Shown piece after piece: positions 53,747-63,303 of a stretch of 64,000 bases of DNA (position 1 is the first letter of the stretch; each line of letters starts with the position of its first letter). Source of the DNA: Nocardioidaceae bacterium (lineage in GTDB: Bacteria; Actinomycetota; Actinomycetes; Propionibacteriales; Nocardioidaceae); contig CP076053.1 in assembly GCA_018672315.1 (NCBI GenBank), positions 310,001 through 374,000 on the forward strand. The letters are read 5' to 3'. The notes beneath the pieces were generated by a model, which ran no database searches, was not told the origin of the DNA, and saw only the letters and a list, made by a program, of their open reading frames with translations. Position numbers and translations under genes: made by a program.

Positions 53747-54184
53747 GTGTCCTCCATCTGTCAGCCCACCCGTGCGACGGTCCGCGGCCTGCGGCGTGAG
53801 GCGTACCGCATGCTGCGCGACGATGCGCGCCGCTCGGAGTTCCCCTGCCACCTGCGCGTGGGGCGGCTCGACACCTGGCCGGCGCAGGTGCACGCCTGCG
53901 AGGTCCCCCGGGTGCCCTCGCGGGACCTGGCCGTCGACGTCGCCGATGCCCTGCTGCTCGACCGGCGTACGCCCTGCTCGCCCCACGTGTGGCTGACCCG
54001 TCCCGGCAGCGCCGACACCGACCATCTCGACGCGGACTGGCTGGCGACGTTGCGCGGCACCGCCCGCGCCCACGACCTCCCGGCACCCGACCTCTTCGTG
54101 GTCACCCGCACCGGGTGGCAGCACGTCGGCGGCGCCGCGGGTCAGCGGTGGAACCGCCTGCGGCTCGTCCTGCCGCCGGAGTAG
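53747..54184 (+). CDS. Hypothetical soluble protein
   Basis: 145 residues from GTG 53747 (VSSICQPTRATVRGLRREAYRML). Segments include AVDVADALLLDRRTPCSPHVWLTRPG and LFVVTRTGWQHVGGAAGQRW. No signal, membrane segment or known motif is seen. An ATG at 53810 is an alternative start. The gene lies in isolation, divergent from the lipoprotein. Confidence 0.6.
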   Translation: MSSICQPTRATVRGLRREAYRMLRDDARRSEFPCHLRVGRLDTWPAQVHACEVPRVPSRDLAVDVADALLLDRRTPCSPHVWLTRPGSADTDHLDADWLATLRGTARAHDLPAPDLFVVTRTGWQHVGGAAGQRWNRLRLVLPPE

Positions 54185-54219
54185 CCGCGTCCGGGCCCTG
54201 TCGGTCCCGTCGAGCCCGG

Positions 54220-55686
54220 TCAGGCCCAAGTGTGGACGGGCTCGTTCGAGTGCATCGCGGCGCGGTAGTCCTCGAGCACACCTCGCAGGGCGTCGGCGCG
54301 CCCGACCCCGCGCCGCTCCGCGGCCGCGACCTCGGCGACGAACCAAGACGCACCGTTGGTGCGCGTCGTGCAGCGGCCCTCGATGACACCGAGGTAGCGC
54401 TCGGCCACCTCCCGGTCGACCCCCCAGGCGCGCAGGCCGTCGTGGGCGATGGGCAGCAGTCGCCGCAGCACCAGGTCCGTGGCAGGCAGGTCTCCGACAC
54501 CGGGCCAGTAGAGCTCGGCCTCGATGCCGCGCCGGGCCCCGGCGTTGAAGGACTCCTCCGCTGCAGCGAACGGCATGCGCGACCACGGCGGCCGCGGCAG
54601 GTCCACGAGGCCGCGGGTGAGTCCGAAGAAGAAGGCGACGTTGGCCGTGGTGTCGATGACCGTGGGACCGGCGGGCAGGACCCGGTTCTCCACCCGCAGG
54701 TGTGCCTCACCGTCGGAGACGTCGTAGACCGGCCGGTTCCAGCGCCACACGGTCGAGGAGTGCATGAGCAGCTCCCCGAGCCCGGGCACGCCGCCCTCGG
54801 CCAGGACCTGGTGGGGGTCCTCCTCCTCCACGACGGGCAGCAGGCCCGCGAAGTAGCGGACGTTCTCGTCGAAGAGATCCATCACCCCCTCGCACCAGCC
54901 CTCGCCGAACCACACCCTCGGGCGCACGCCCTGCACCCGCAGCTCCTCGGACCGTGTGTCGGTCGCCTGCTGGAACAGCGGGATGCGTGACTCGGCCCAG
55001 AGCTGACGACCGAGCAGGAACGGCGAGTTCGCGCCCACGGCCAGCTGTGCGCCGGAGATCGTCTGGGCGGCGTTCCAGTAGTCCCCGAACTGCGCCGGTG
55101 AGACCTGCACGTGGGCCTGCACCGAGGTGCAGGCCGCCTCCGGCATGATCGTCTCCGACGTCACCCGGAGCGTCTCCGCGCCAGTGATGTCGAGGATCAC
55201 GTCCTCGCCGCGCTCGGCGAGCACGGCGTCGTTCAGCATGCGGTAGCGCGGGTTCGCGGAGATCGTGGTGCCCGCGACGTGCTCCTCGCCCAGCGTCGGG
55301 AGGATGCCGATGGTCACCAGGTGCACGTCGAGCTCGGCGGCGTGGGCCTCGGCGCGGTTGAGGCTGGCGCGCATCCCGTCCTCGTACGCCCGCAGCCCAC
55401 CGCCCTCGATCGGGCGGGGCGGCACGTTGATCTCGAGGTTCCACTGGCCGAGCTCGGTCACGAAGTCCGGGTCCTCGAGGCGGTGCAGGACCTCCTCGTT
55501 GCGCAGCGCCGGCACCCCGGTGGGGTCGACGAGGTTCAGCTCCATCTCCAGGCCCGTGCACGGGTCCACGGCGAATCGGTCCTCGGCCACCATCAGGCGC
55601 AGTGCGGCCAGACAGGCACGCACCTTGGCGCGGTGCCTCGCACGATCGGCGCGCGTGAAGTGCTGCTGCTCGACGTCCGCGCCCAT
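54220..55686 (-). CDS. Glutamate-cysteine ligase family 2 (GCS2) enzyme
   Basis: 488-residue member of the GCS2 family, with GLEMELNLVD, TELGQWNLEINVPPRPIEGGG and VGANSPFLLGRQLW, motifs of the ATP-grasp-like glutamate-cysteine ligases. Actinobacterial members are often annotated as glutamate-cysteine ligase or carboxylate-amine ligase. It is distinct from EgtA at 33175. Roles in gamma-glutamyl or other amide bond formation are possible; the substrate is not established. ATG 55686 was taken (MGADVEQQHF). Confidence 0.85.
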   Translation of the reverse strand: MGADVEQQHFTRADRARHRAKVRACLAALRLMVAEDRFAVDPCTGLEMELNLVDPTGVPALRNEEVLHRLEDPDFVTELGQWNLEINVPPRPIEGGGLRAYEDGMRASLNRAEAHAAELDVHLVTIGILPTLGEEHVAGTTISANPRYRMLNDAVLAERGEDVILDITGAETLRVTSETIMPEAACTSVQAHVQVSPAQFGDYWNAAQTISGAQLAVGANSPFLLGRQLWAESRIPLFQQATDTRSEELRVQGVRPRVWFGEGWCEGVMDLFDENVRYFAGLLPVVEEEDPHQVLAEGGVPGLGELLMHSSTVWRWNRPVYDVSDGEAHLRVENRVLPAGPTVIDTTANVAFFFGLTRGLVDLPRPPWSRMPFAAAEESFNAGARRGIEAELYWPGVGDLPATDLVLRRLLPIAHDGLRAWGVDREVAERYLGVIEGRCTTRTNGASWFVAEVAAAERRGVGRADALRGVLEDYRAAMHSNEPVHTWA

Positions 55687-55731
55687 GGCCGCAGCGTAGG
55701 CGCCTGCTGCACGCTCGTGGCGTATCGCCGC

Positions 55732-56754
55732 TCAGCCGTGCACCTCCAACAGCTGCTCGCCCGACCACGGCTGCCACGAGGACGGGGGCACGGCCCGGTC
55801 GAGCGCCTCGGCGACGAGGTCGGCCAGCGAGTTGTCCGGGTCGCTGTGCTGCGACTTCTCCACCGCGGTCCAGGCCAGGGCGCCGTCGCCGTTGAGCCAG
55901 GCGAAGAGCGCGACCAGCGCGGCGGGCGACGCCGACCACTCGAAGGGGGTGCGCCGCAGCACCTGCAGCCACACCTCGAGGTGTCGGGGTGCGTCGGCGC
56001 GCGGGACTCCGCCCCAGACGATGTCGCGCAGGTTCGGCATCTCCACGAGCAGCAGCACCCGCGCGACCTCGTCGGCCGGACCCGGCTCGCCGTCGTCGAC
56101 CCAGCGCTCGACGGTGCGTCGCAGCCAGGACGCGACCAGCCGGCGCGCCGGGCCCCGGGCCGGTTCCGATGTCGACGGCTGCGAGTCGAGCGCACGCTGG
56201 ACGGCCTCCACCGCGTCGGCGTCGTACGCGTCGAGCAGCTCGGCCAGGGCCTCGCGCGAGGCGCGGACGACGCTGCCCCGCAGCACCGCGTCCGCGGTGA
56301 AGGGGTGGGAGCGCAGGTCGTACGCCGTGCCCTCGCCGGCCTCACCCACCTCCCCGGCCTCACCGTGGGGGACGACGGACCACCACCGCCGGCCATCTGC
56401 CCTGATCACGTCGACGACGACGAGACCGAGGTCGTCGACGAGGGCCGGGAGGAGCGCCTCGGTCACGGCCTGCACCGCCTGGGGGTCCTCGCTGTAGGCC
56501 AGCACCATCGCGGCGCGACAGGTGTTGGCGTGCAGGGCGTCGGTGAGCACGGCGACCACGTCGTCCCGGCCCGCCTGGTCGAGCGGGAGGTCGACACGGG
56601 CGTGGAAGCCCTCACCCCCGAAGGTCAGCAGGACCACCGAGTCCTCCGGGTGGAAGCCCAGCACCACGGGTGCCAGCGCGAGCGCGTCCGTCGGGTTGCG
56701 CACCGTCATGCGTACGGGGGTCGAGGCGGACAGGGACATGTCGTCTGTGGTCAT
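55732..56754 (-). CDS. DUF4192 domain protein
   Basis: 340 residues from ATG 56754 (MTTDDMSLSASTPV). The N-terminal two-thirds (LGFHPEDSVVLLTFGGEGFHARVDLP, ARGPARRLVASWLRRTVERWVDD, ALFAWLNGDGALAWTAVEKSQ) is typical of DUF4192, an actinobacterial family of unknown function. No signal peptide or membrane helix is visible. It is divergent from the DNA polymerase IV gene. Confidence 0.85.
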   Translation of the reverse strand: MTTDDMSLSASTPVRMTVRNPTDALALAPVVLGFHPEDSVVLLTFGGEGFHARVDLPLDQAGRDDVVAVLTDALHANTCRAAMVLAYSEDPQAVQAVTEALLPALVDDLGLVVVDVIRADGRRWWSVVPHGEAGEVGEAGEGTAYDLRSHPFTADAVLRGSVVRASREALAELLDAYDADAVEAVQRALDSQPSTSEPARGPARRLVASWLRRTVERWVDDGEPGPADEVARVLLLVEMPNLRDIVWGGVPRADAPRHLEVWLQVLRRTPFEWSASPAALVALFAWLNGDGALAWTAVEKSQHSDPDNSLADLVAEALDRAVPPSSWQPWSGEQLLEVHG

Positions 56755-56884
56755 GCCGAGGACTCTCGGACGGGCAAACCCCCGACGCACCCGTCCGCCC
56801 GGGCAGCGGTGGAGAACCCCCGCCGCGTGGCTCCCGGGAGGACAACCGGCCCGGCACTCCCCGCCCTCGTGCCACGATGCCGAC

Positions 56885-58252
56885 GTGCGCCCGGTGCCCT
56901 CGGTCCTGCACGTGGACCTCGATGCGTTCTTCGCCGCGGTGGAGCAGCGCGACAAGCCCTCGTTGCGCGGCAAACCGGTCGTGGTCGGCGGCACGGGCGG
57001 TCGCGGCGTCGTGGCGACGGCGTCGTACGAGGCCCGGGTCTTCGGGGTCCGGTCCGCGATGAGCACCCGGGAGGCACGGTCACGGTGCCCGCACGCGGCC
57101 TACCTGCGGGGCCGCTTCGAGGTCTACCGGGAGGCCTCCGCGCAGGTGATGGGCGTCCTGCGCGCGATGTCGCCCCTGGTCGAGCCGCTCAGTCTCGACG
57201 AGGCCTTCGTCGACCTCGCCGCGGCCGGGGTTGACGTCACGCGCGCCTCGGCGTTGGTGGAGGTCGGGGAGCGGCTGCGTGCCGATGTCGCCGAGGTGAC
57301 CGGGGGTCTCACCTGCTCGGTCGGGATCGCCTCCTCGAAGCTGGTCGCCAAGATCGCGAGCGAGCTCGACAAGCCCGACGGGCTGGCCGTGGTGCCGGCT
57401 GGGACGGAGATCGACCTGTTGCGACCGATGCCCGCGACGGCGCTGCCGGGCGTCGGACCGGCGACGGCCGACCGGCTCCGCCGCGCCGGCGTCGTCACGA
57501 TCGGGGACCTCGCGGCGACCGCCGAGGACGACCTCGTGGCCCTGCTGGGACAGGCCGCCGGGCACAACCTCGCGCGCCTGGCGCTGGCCCGCGACGACCG
57601 CGAGGTGGTCAGCGACCGGGAGGCCAAGTCGGTCAGCAACGAGGACACCTACGAGACCGACATCGCCGATCCCAGGGTGCTGGCCGGGCTCGTCGACCAG
57701 CACGCCCGCCGGGTCGCGGCGAGGCTGCGCGCCAAGCGCATCTCCGGCCGGACGGTCACCACCAAGGTCAAGCTGCACGACTTCTCGGTGCACAGCCGCT
57801 CCCAGACCCTCGCGACGCCCACGGACGACCCCGACGTCATCAGCCGCCACGCCCGGGCCCTGCTCGGGGAGGTCGAGACCGCGTCCGGCGTACGGCTGCT
57901 CGGGGTCGGCATCTCCGGTCTCGCCGACTGGATCCAGGACGAGCTGTTCGCCACCGGGCCCGAGCCGGACCCCGTCCCGGCCGAGGTGGCGGCCGACGAG
58001 ACACGAGCGCCCGCGGGCGCCCCCGCCGGAACGGCGGAGGAGTCCGTGAAGCCGACGGAGGAACCGGCGTACGCGCCCGGGACCGACGTCGTGCACGACG
58101 AGCACGGCCCCGGCTGGGTGTGGGGGTCAGGGCTCGGACGGGTGACGGTGCGCTTCGAGACCGCGCTGACGGGGCCCGGTCCCGTCCGGACCTTCGCCCT
58201 GGACGACCCGGCTCTCGCACCGCTGACCCGCTCGGCGCCGACCACGACGTGA
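56885..58252 (+). CDS. dinB: DNA polymerase IV (Y-family)
   Basis: Error-prone translesion polymerase. Catalytic motifs are HVDLDAFFAAVEQRDKP (metal Asp), SLDEAFVDL (Asp-Glu) and the YEARVFGVRSAMST finger. The helix-hairpin-helix region LPGVGPATADRLRRAG and the little finger domain follow. An extra C-terminal segment of about 90 residues (TDVVHDEHGPGWVWGSGLGRVTVRFE) resembles the short tails seen in some actinobacterial DinB proteins. No beta-clamp motif is asserted. GTG 56885 was chosen as the start. Confidence 0.92.
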   Translation: MRPVPSVLHVDLDAFFAAVEQRDKPSLRGKPVVVGGTGGRGVVATASYEARVFGVRSAMSTREARSRCPHAAYLRGRFEVYREASAQVMGVLRAMSPLVEPLSLDEAFVDLAAAGVDVTRASALVEVGERLRADVAEVTGGLTCSVGIASSKLVAKIASELDKPDGLAVVPAGTEIDLLRPMPATALPGVGPATADRLRRAGVVTIGDLAATAEDDLVALLGQAAGHNLARLALARDDREVVSDREAKSVSNEDTYETDIADPRVLAGLVDQHARRVAARLRAKRISGRTVTTKVKLHDFSVHSRSQTLATPTDDPDVISRHARALLGEVETASGVRLLGVGISGLADWIQDELFATGPEPDPVPAEVAADETRAPAGAPAGTAEESVKPTEEPAYAPGTDVVHDEHGPGWVWGSGLGRVTVRFETALTGPGPVRTFALDDPALAPLTRSAPTTT

Positions 58253-58464
58253 GGCGGTGTGTGGACACGCCCGGGTGAGCCGTCGACCCTCTCGATGAGA
58301 ACTCCCTGAGAGTTCCCGGAACCCGAAACGATCCAGCATGCCCGACCGTTCAAGCGGGCAAGGACGAGGCGGGAATCCAGTGGTTTCCCGAAGCGTTGTG
58401 CACAGCAGGAGCGCGTGCCGGTCGAACACTCCCCCGGGCGTCGCTCCACCGAGAAGGGAGCATC

Positions 58465-59460
58465 GTGGCCACCAGCACTGCCACCAGCACCGCCACCCAG
58501 AGCGCCTCCAAGACCGCGGGCGCCAGCACACAGCGCGAGATCGAGGGTCGCGACAGCGTCGGGCTGTACCTCGACGAGATCGCCCGCACCCCCCTGCTCG
58601 ACGCCATCACCGAGGTCGAGCTCGCGAAGACCATCGAGGCGGGCCTGCTCGCCGCGAAGCTGCTCGAGGCCGGCCGCGTCGGCCGCGCGAAGGGCGGCGC
58701 ACCGAAGCGCGCCACCCGCGAGGAGCTCGAGTGGGTCGCCGCCGAGGGGGAGCGCGCCATGCAGCGCTTCATCGAGGCCAACCTGCGGTTGGTCGTGTCG
58801 ATCGCCCGCAAGTACGGCCGCTCGGCCATGCCGATGCTCGACCTGGTGCAGGAGGGCAACACCGGCCTGATCCGCGCGGTCGAGAAGTTCGACTACAACA
58901 AGGGCTACAAGTTCTCGACGTACGCCACGTGGTGGGTGCGTCAGGCCATCACCCGCGGCATCGCGCAGCAGGCACGCGTGGTGCGGCTCCCCGTCCACGT
59001 CGTCGAGGAGCTCAACCAGGTCAACGCCGTGCGCCGCACCCTGGAGCGTCAGCTCGGGCACGTGCCGGACCCCGAGGAGATCTCGGCCGAGCTCGGCATG
59101 GACATCGACCGGGTCCTCGACCTGCTCGCCTGGGGCCGTGACCACGTCAGCCTGGACACGCCCGTCGACGAGGACGGTGACACCTCCCTGGGTGACCTGA
59201 TCGCCCAGGACGCCTCGCCCGGGCCGGACCTCGCGGTGCTCGACACCGAGTCCCGCGACCGGCTCAACGCGCTGGTGGACCAGCTCGACGAGCGGTCGGC
59301 CGACATCATCCGGTCCCGCTACGGCCTCGGTGACGGTCGCCAGCACAAGCTGGCGGACATCGGCGCCAAGCACGGCATCTCCGCCGAGCGCGTACGCCAG
59401 CTCGAGCGTGAGGCCCTGGCCCGTCTGCGCGGGTTCGCCGACCCCGACCTGGCGGCCTGA
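58465..59460 (+). CDS. Principal-like sigma factor (SigB/HrdA-type group 2)
   Basis: 331 residues from GTG 58465 ([13 protein letters not shown]), with AAGGGAG upstream. It has sigma-70 regions 1.2 to 4.2: [48 protein letters not shown] and [21 protein letters not shown]. It lacks the long N-terminal region of the HrdB protein, so it is probably an alternative, stress or growth-phase sigma factor. An inverted repeat (58299-58315) lies 150 bases upstream. Its regulon is unknown. Confidence 0.9.
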   Translation: MATSTATSTATQSASKTAGASTQREIEGRDSVGLYLDEIARTPLLDAITEVELAKTIEAGLLAAKLLEAGRVGRAKGGAPKRATREELEWVAAEGERAMQRFIEANLRLVVSIARKYGRSAMPMLDLVQEGNTGLIRAVEKFDYNKGYKFSTYATWWVRQAITRGIAQQARVVRLPVHVVEELNQVNAVRRTLERQLGHVPDPEEISAELGMDIDRVLDLLAWGRDHVSLDTPVDEDGDTSLGDLIAQDASPGPDLAVLDTESRDRLNALVDQLDERSADIIRSRYGLGDGRQHKLADIGAKHGISAERVRQLEREALARLRGFADPDLAA

Positions 59461-59485
59461 GCAGCCCGGTCCCCGGGTGCCGGTC

Positions 59486-60085
59486 TCAGTGCCGGCCCTG
59501 CAGCTCCGCGACGACCTCCGTCACCCGGTGACGGAGGTCGTCGTACGTCCCGGAGTTGTCGATGACGTGCGTCGCCGCGGCGAGACGCTCCTCGCGGGAG
59601 GCCTGGGCGGCGATGCGCGACCGGGCCTCGTCCTCGGTCCACCCGCGGTTCTCGACCATGCGCCGCACCTGGGTGGCCTCGTCGACGTCCACGACGAGCA
59701 CGGCGTCGAAGTCTCCCGCCTGGCCCGTCTCCACCAGCAGCGGGATGTCGTGCACGACCAGTGCGCCGGGGTCGCTGTCGGTGCGCATGCGCGCCTTCTC
59801 GGCGCCCAGGGCCCGGACGCGAGGATGGATGATCGCCTCCAGCCGTCGCCGGGCGTCCTCGTCGCCGAAGACGATCCGCCCGACCGCCGGACGGTCCATC
59901 GCGCCGTCCGCGTCGAGCACCTGCTCCCCGAACTCCTCGACCACGGCCGCGAGCCCGGCGGTACCGGGCGCCACGGCCTCACGGGCGAGCTGGTCGGCGT
60001 CGATGACGTACGCCCCGTGCTCGGCCAGCATGGCCGAGACGGTGCTCTTGCCCGAGGCGATGCCGCCCGTGAGTCCGATGCGCAT
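59486..60085 (-). CDS. coaE: Dephospho-CoA kinase
   Basis: Last enzyme of coenzyme A synthesis, adding the 3'-phosphate. The 199-residue protein has the P-loop GLTGGIASGKSTVSAML, the HPRVRALGAE lid region and the ADQLAREAVAPGT substrate stretch. Length and motifs match the family. In many actinobacteria coaE lies close to rpsA, whose 3' end is at 63304. ATG 60085 was chosen. Confidence 0.95.
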   Translation of the reverse strand: MRIGLTGGIASGKSTVSAMLAEHGAYVIDADQLAREAVAPGTAGLAAVVEEFGEQVLDADGAMDRPAVGRIVFGDEDARRRLEAIIHPRVRALGAEKARMRTDSDPGALVVHDIPLLVETGQAGDFDAVLVVDVDEATQVRRMVENRGWTEDEARSRIAAQASREERLAAATHVIDNSGTYDDLRHRVTEVVAELQGRH

Positions 60086-60233
60086 GGTCCGACCCTAGGA
60101 CTGCACGCCGGGGACGGCCGGCCCCGGCCCTGGCGGCACAGGTGCTCCGAACCCCCTCACGGGTGAGGCGCATCACCCTCGCCGCGGTGGGTAGGAGGCG
60201 CGGAACCACGTGCGGAGACCCGTCGGAGGACCC

Positions 60234-61850
60234 ATGAGCGAGACGACCACGGCCCGCACGCCCGCCGGGGAGCACGGTGACGGAGACGGCGGGCAGGACA
60301 CCTCCGGTGAGGACCGCCGCTCCCCCGTGCTGACCGCCGGCCTCCTGGGTCTGGGCGTGCTCCTCGGAGGCGCGACGTACGCCGCGCTGCTCGGGGCCGA
60401 CCTCAGCCCCGGCGCCCGCGTCACCGCCGCCCTCGGCGTGCTGATGGCGGTGTGGTGGATGACCGAGGCGATCCCGCTGGCCGCGACCGCCCTGCTCCCG
60501 CTGGTGGTCGTGCCGGCCTTGACGCAGCAGACCATCGACGACTCCGCCGCGCCGTACGCCGACCCGATCGTCTTCCTCTTCCTCGGCGGGTTCCTCATCG
60601 CCATCGCCATGCAGAAGTGGGACCTCCACCGGCGGATCGCGCTGCTCACCCTGCGGCGGGTCGGCACCGCCCCGCGCCGGATCGTGCTCGGCATGATGAT
60701 CGCGACCGCGTTCCTGTCGATGTGGGTCTCCAACACCGCGACCACCCTGATGATGCTGCCCATCGCCCTGTCGGTCCTGACGCTGGTGATCGACAACTCC
60801 GCCGCGGAGGAGGACGGTGACGCCGGGTCGCGCATCAAGGACGGCGAGGCCGTGCGCGAGGTCGTCTCCGACCCCGACGTCCGCGTCTTCGGCGTGGCGC
60901 TCGTGCTGTCGGTGGCGTGGGCCGCGTCCATCGGCGGTCTCGGCACCCTGCTGGGGTCCCCGCCCAACGCGATCGTCGCGGGCTACCTGGCCAGCGAGCT
61001 CGACAAGCCGGTCGGCTTCGCGCAGTGGATGCTGCTCGGCGTCCCGCTCGTCGTGGTCTTCCTCCTGCTGGCGTGGCTGCTGATCACGCGGGTCCTGTAC
61101 CGCTTCGGGCTGGACTCCCTGCCCGGCGGGGCGGAGCTGATCGACCGACAGCTCACCGAGCTGGGTCCGATGAGCCGCGGGGAGAAGAGCGTGCTCGCCG
61201 TCTTCGCAGGCGCCGCGTTCTTCTGGATCGTGCCCGGGCTGCTCTCCAACGTCGACAGTCTCGCCGAGGCCGCGCCCGTGCTCGGTCAGGTCGACGACAC
61301 GGTCGTCGCCATCGCCGCCGGTGTCGCCCTGTTCCTGATCCCCGGCGACAGCGAGGGCCGCCGGCTGCTCGCCTGGTCCGACGCGGAGCGCGGCCTGCCC
61401 TGGGGTGTGCTGCTGCTCTTCGGCGGTGGCCTCAGCCTCGCCGCCGCTGTGGCCGCGACGGGGCTCGACGAGTGGTTCGGGCAGCAGGTGCAGGGGCTCG
61501 AGGCGCTGCCGGTCGTCCTCATCCTGGCCGCAGTGGTGGTCATCGTGCTGCTGCTGACCGAGATGACGTCGAACACCGCCACCGCCGCCACGTTCGTGCC
61601 GGTGCTCGGCGGTGTGGCCGTCGGCATCGGGGTCGACCCGACGACGCTGCTGATCCCGGCCGCGCTCGCCGCCACCTGCGCCTTCATGCTTCCGGTCGGC
61701 ACGCCGCCGAACGCCATCGTCTTCGGCTCGGGGGCGGTCACGATCCGCGAGATGGCTCGCGGCGGCGCCGTGCTGAACGTCGTCGGCGTCCTGCTCATCA
61801 CACTCGCCACCGTCACGATCGGCCCGTTCGCGCTGGGGCTGGTCATCTAG
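60234..61850 (+). CDS. SLC13/DASS family transporter (dicarboxylate or anion:sodium symporter)
   Basis: 538 residues from ATG 60234 (MSETTTARTP) with GGAGGACC upstream. About 11-13 membrane segments are visible, and both substrate/sodium-binding loops are present: SNTATTLMMLPIALSV near residue 165 and SNTATAATFVPVLGGVAVG near 450, with TPPNAIVFGSGA. This is the divalent anion:sodium symporter (CitT/SLC13) fold; likely substrates are succinate, malate, citrate or sulfate-like anions. A hydrophilic loop of about 30 residues (SAAEEDGDAGSRIKDGE) lies between helices. Confidence 0.88.
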   Translation: MSETTTARTPAGEHGDGDGGQDTSGEDRRSPVLTAGLLGLGVLLGGATYAALLGADLSPGARVTAALGVLMAVWWMTEAIPLAATALLPLVVVPALTQQTIDDSAAPYADPIVFLFLGGFLIAIAMQKWDLHRRIALLTLRRVGTAPRRIVLGMMIATAFLSMWVSNTATTLMMLPIALSVLTLVIDNSAAEEDGDAGSRIKDGEAVREVVSDPDVRVFGVALVLSVAWAASIGGLGTLLGSPPNAIVAGYLASELDKPVGFAQWMLLGVPLVVVFLLLAWLLITRVLYRFGLDSLPGGAELIDRQLTELGPMSRGEKSVLAVFAGAAFFWIVPGLLSNVDSLAEAAPVLGQVDDTVVAIAAGVALFLIPGDSEGRRLLAWSDAERGLPWGVLLLFGGGLSLAAAVAATGLDEWFGQQVQGLEALPVVLILAAVVVIVLLLTEMTSNTATAATFVPVLGGVAVGIGVDPTTLLIPAALAATCAFMLPVGTPPNAIVFGSGAVTIREMARGGAVLNVVGVLLITLATVTIGPFALGLVI

Positions 61851-61859
61851 CGTGCGGGC

Positions 61860-63215
61860 GTGACCCCCACGCATGCTGCCGCGCTCGTCGCCGCCCTCGA
61901 GCCGGGTGACCGGGTCGCGCTGCTGCTGCCGGGTGACCTGCCCGCCGCATCGGGTCCCGCGCAGGGCCCGAGCTGCGGCGCGGCGTACGTCGACCTCGTG
62001 CTGGCGCTGCAGTGCGCGGCACTCGTCCCGGTGCCGCTGGACCCGGTCATGCCCGAGGCGGAGCGGCGCGTACGTCTCGAGGTCACCCGTCCCGTGCTCA
62101 CGCTCGACGACCCGGCGGTCGTGCCGGCCGTGCTGGCCGCCGCGCGGGCGCGAGCGGTCGCGCCGGTCCCCCTGAACCGTCCGATGCACTGCACGTCGGG
62201 CACCACCGGCGTGCCGAAGGGCGTCTGGTCCGGCCTGCTCGAGGAGGAGGCGGCCCGGGCCCTGGTCGCCGAGGAGCGCGAGACCTGGGGCTTCTCGGCC
62301 GACGACGTCAACCTCGTCGTGTCCCCGCTCCACCACTCCGCACCGCTGCGCTTCGCCGTCGGCACCGCCCTGGCGGGCGGCCGCGTGGTGGTGGCGCCGA
62401 AGCCGCGCGGCGGCTTCGACCCTGCTGCCGTCACCGCCACGATCGAGAGCGACCGTCCCTCGACGGTCTTCTGCGTGCCCACGCACCTGCAGCGCCTCTT
62501 CGAGCACTGGGACGCGCTCCCCGACGGGCCGCCGGACCTGTCGGGCTTCCGCCTGCTCGCCCACGCAGGGGCGCCCTGCCCGCCCGACGTCAAGCGCCGG
62601 CTGATCGCGACCTTCCCCGCGGGCTCGACCTGGGAGTTCTACGGCTCCACCGAGGGACAGTTCACGGCCTGCCGCTCCGAGGACTGGCTCGAGCGACCCG
62701 GCACCGTGGGGCGCGCCCGGCCCGGCCGTACGCTCAGCGTCGACGAGGACGCCGTGGTCTGGTGCGCGGTGCCCGAGCACGCCCGCTTCAGCTACCTCGG
62801 GGACCCCGAGAAGACGGCCGCGGCATGGAAGGACACTCCCGAGGGGCCCGCCTTCACCGTCGGCGACCTCGGCCGGCTCGAGGACGGCTGGCTGTTCCTC
62901 GACGCTCGCCGCGAGGACCTGGTCATCTCCGGGGGCGTCAACGTCTACCCCGCCGAGGTCGAGGCGGCGCTGCGAGAGCACGACGGCGTCAGCGACGTGG
63001 CCGTCTTCGGACGGGACGACGCGCGCTGGGGGCAGCGGGTGTGCGCGGCGTACGTCGGCGACGCCGACGCCGGCGACCTCACGGCGTACGCGCGGACGCG
63101 TCTGGCCGCCGCGCAGCGGCCGAAGGAGTGGCACCGGGTCGCGGAGCTCCCGCGTACGCCGACAGGCAAGGTGCAGCGAGCACAGCTGCCGACGCACCTG
63201 GCACTCCCGGACTGA
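61860..63215 (+). CDS. Acyl-CoA synthetase-like AMP-forming ligase (ANL family)
   Basis: 451 residues from GTG 61860. The adenylation signature is CTSGTTGVPKGVWSG; other motifs are STWEFYGSTEG, VGDLGRLEDGWLFLDARREDLVISGGVNVYPAEVE and the catalytic lysine region RTPTGKVQRAQL. The protein is shorter than typical acyl-CoA ligases (about 500-550), chiefly through a reduced N-terminal domain. The substrate acid is unknown. It starts 9 bases after the SLC13 transporter gene, which may mean it activates an imported acid. Confidence 0.87.
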   Translation: MTPTHAAALVAALEPGDRVALLLPGDLPAASGPAQGPSCGAAYVDLVLALQCAALVPVPLDPVMPEAERRVRLEVTRPVLTLDDPAVVPAVLAAARARAVAPVPLNRPMHCTSGTTGVPKGVWSGLLEEEAARALVAEERETWGFSADDVNLVVSPLHHSAPLRFAVGTALAGGRVVVAPKPRGGFDPAAVTATIESDRPSTVFCVPTHLQRLFEHWDALPDGPPDLSGFRLLAHAGAPCPPDVKRRLIATFPAGSTWEFYGSTEGQFTACRSEDWLERPGTVGRARPGRTLSVDEDAVVWCAVPEHARFSYLGDPEKTAAAWKDTPEGPAFTVGDLGRLEDGWLFLDARREDLVISGGVNVYPAEVEAALREHDGVSDVAVFGRDDARWGQRVCAAYVGDADAGDLTAYARTRLAAAQRPKEWHRVAELPRTPTGKVQRAQLPTHLALPD

Positions 63216-63239
63216 GTCGCACCGCCTGGCCCGGACGCG

Positions 63240-63275
63240 CCGCGGGGCGGCACCCGGGTGGGTGCCGCCCCGCGG
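63240..63275. terminator. Bidirectional terminator hairpin between ligase and rpsA
   Basis: A 16-bp perfect stem (CCGCGGGGCGGCACCC, 63240-63255, with GGGTGCCGCCCCGCGG, 63260-63275) closes a 4-base loop. It stands between the convergent 3' ends of the ligase and rpsA genes and would serve both. Confidence 0.8.
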
Positions 63276-63303
63276 ACGGTGGTGCTCAGGTGCTGCTGGT
63301 GGC

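Noticed and set aside
54220-55686. Second copy of egtA
   Set aside because: It belongs to the same broad ligase family but its motifs differ, and it is far from the egt operon.
59979-63197. A 1072-residue open frame on the minus strand
   Set aside because: It lies antisense to the SLC13 transporter and acyl-CoA ligase genes, which have clear motifs. Its product is low-complexity Arg/Gly/Asp-rich sequence, as expected for a shadow frame in very GC-rich DNA.
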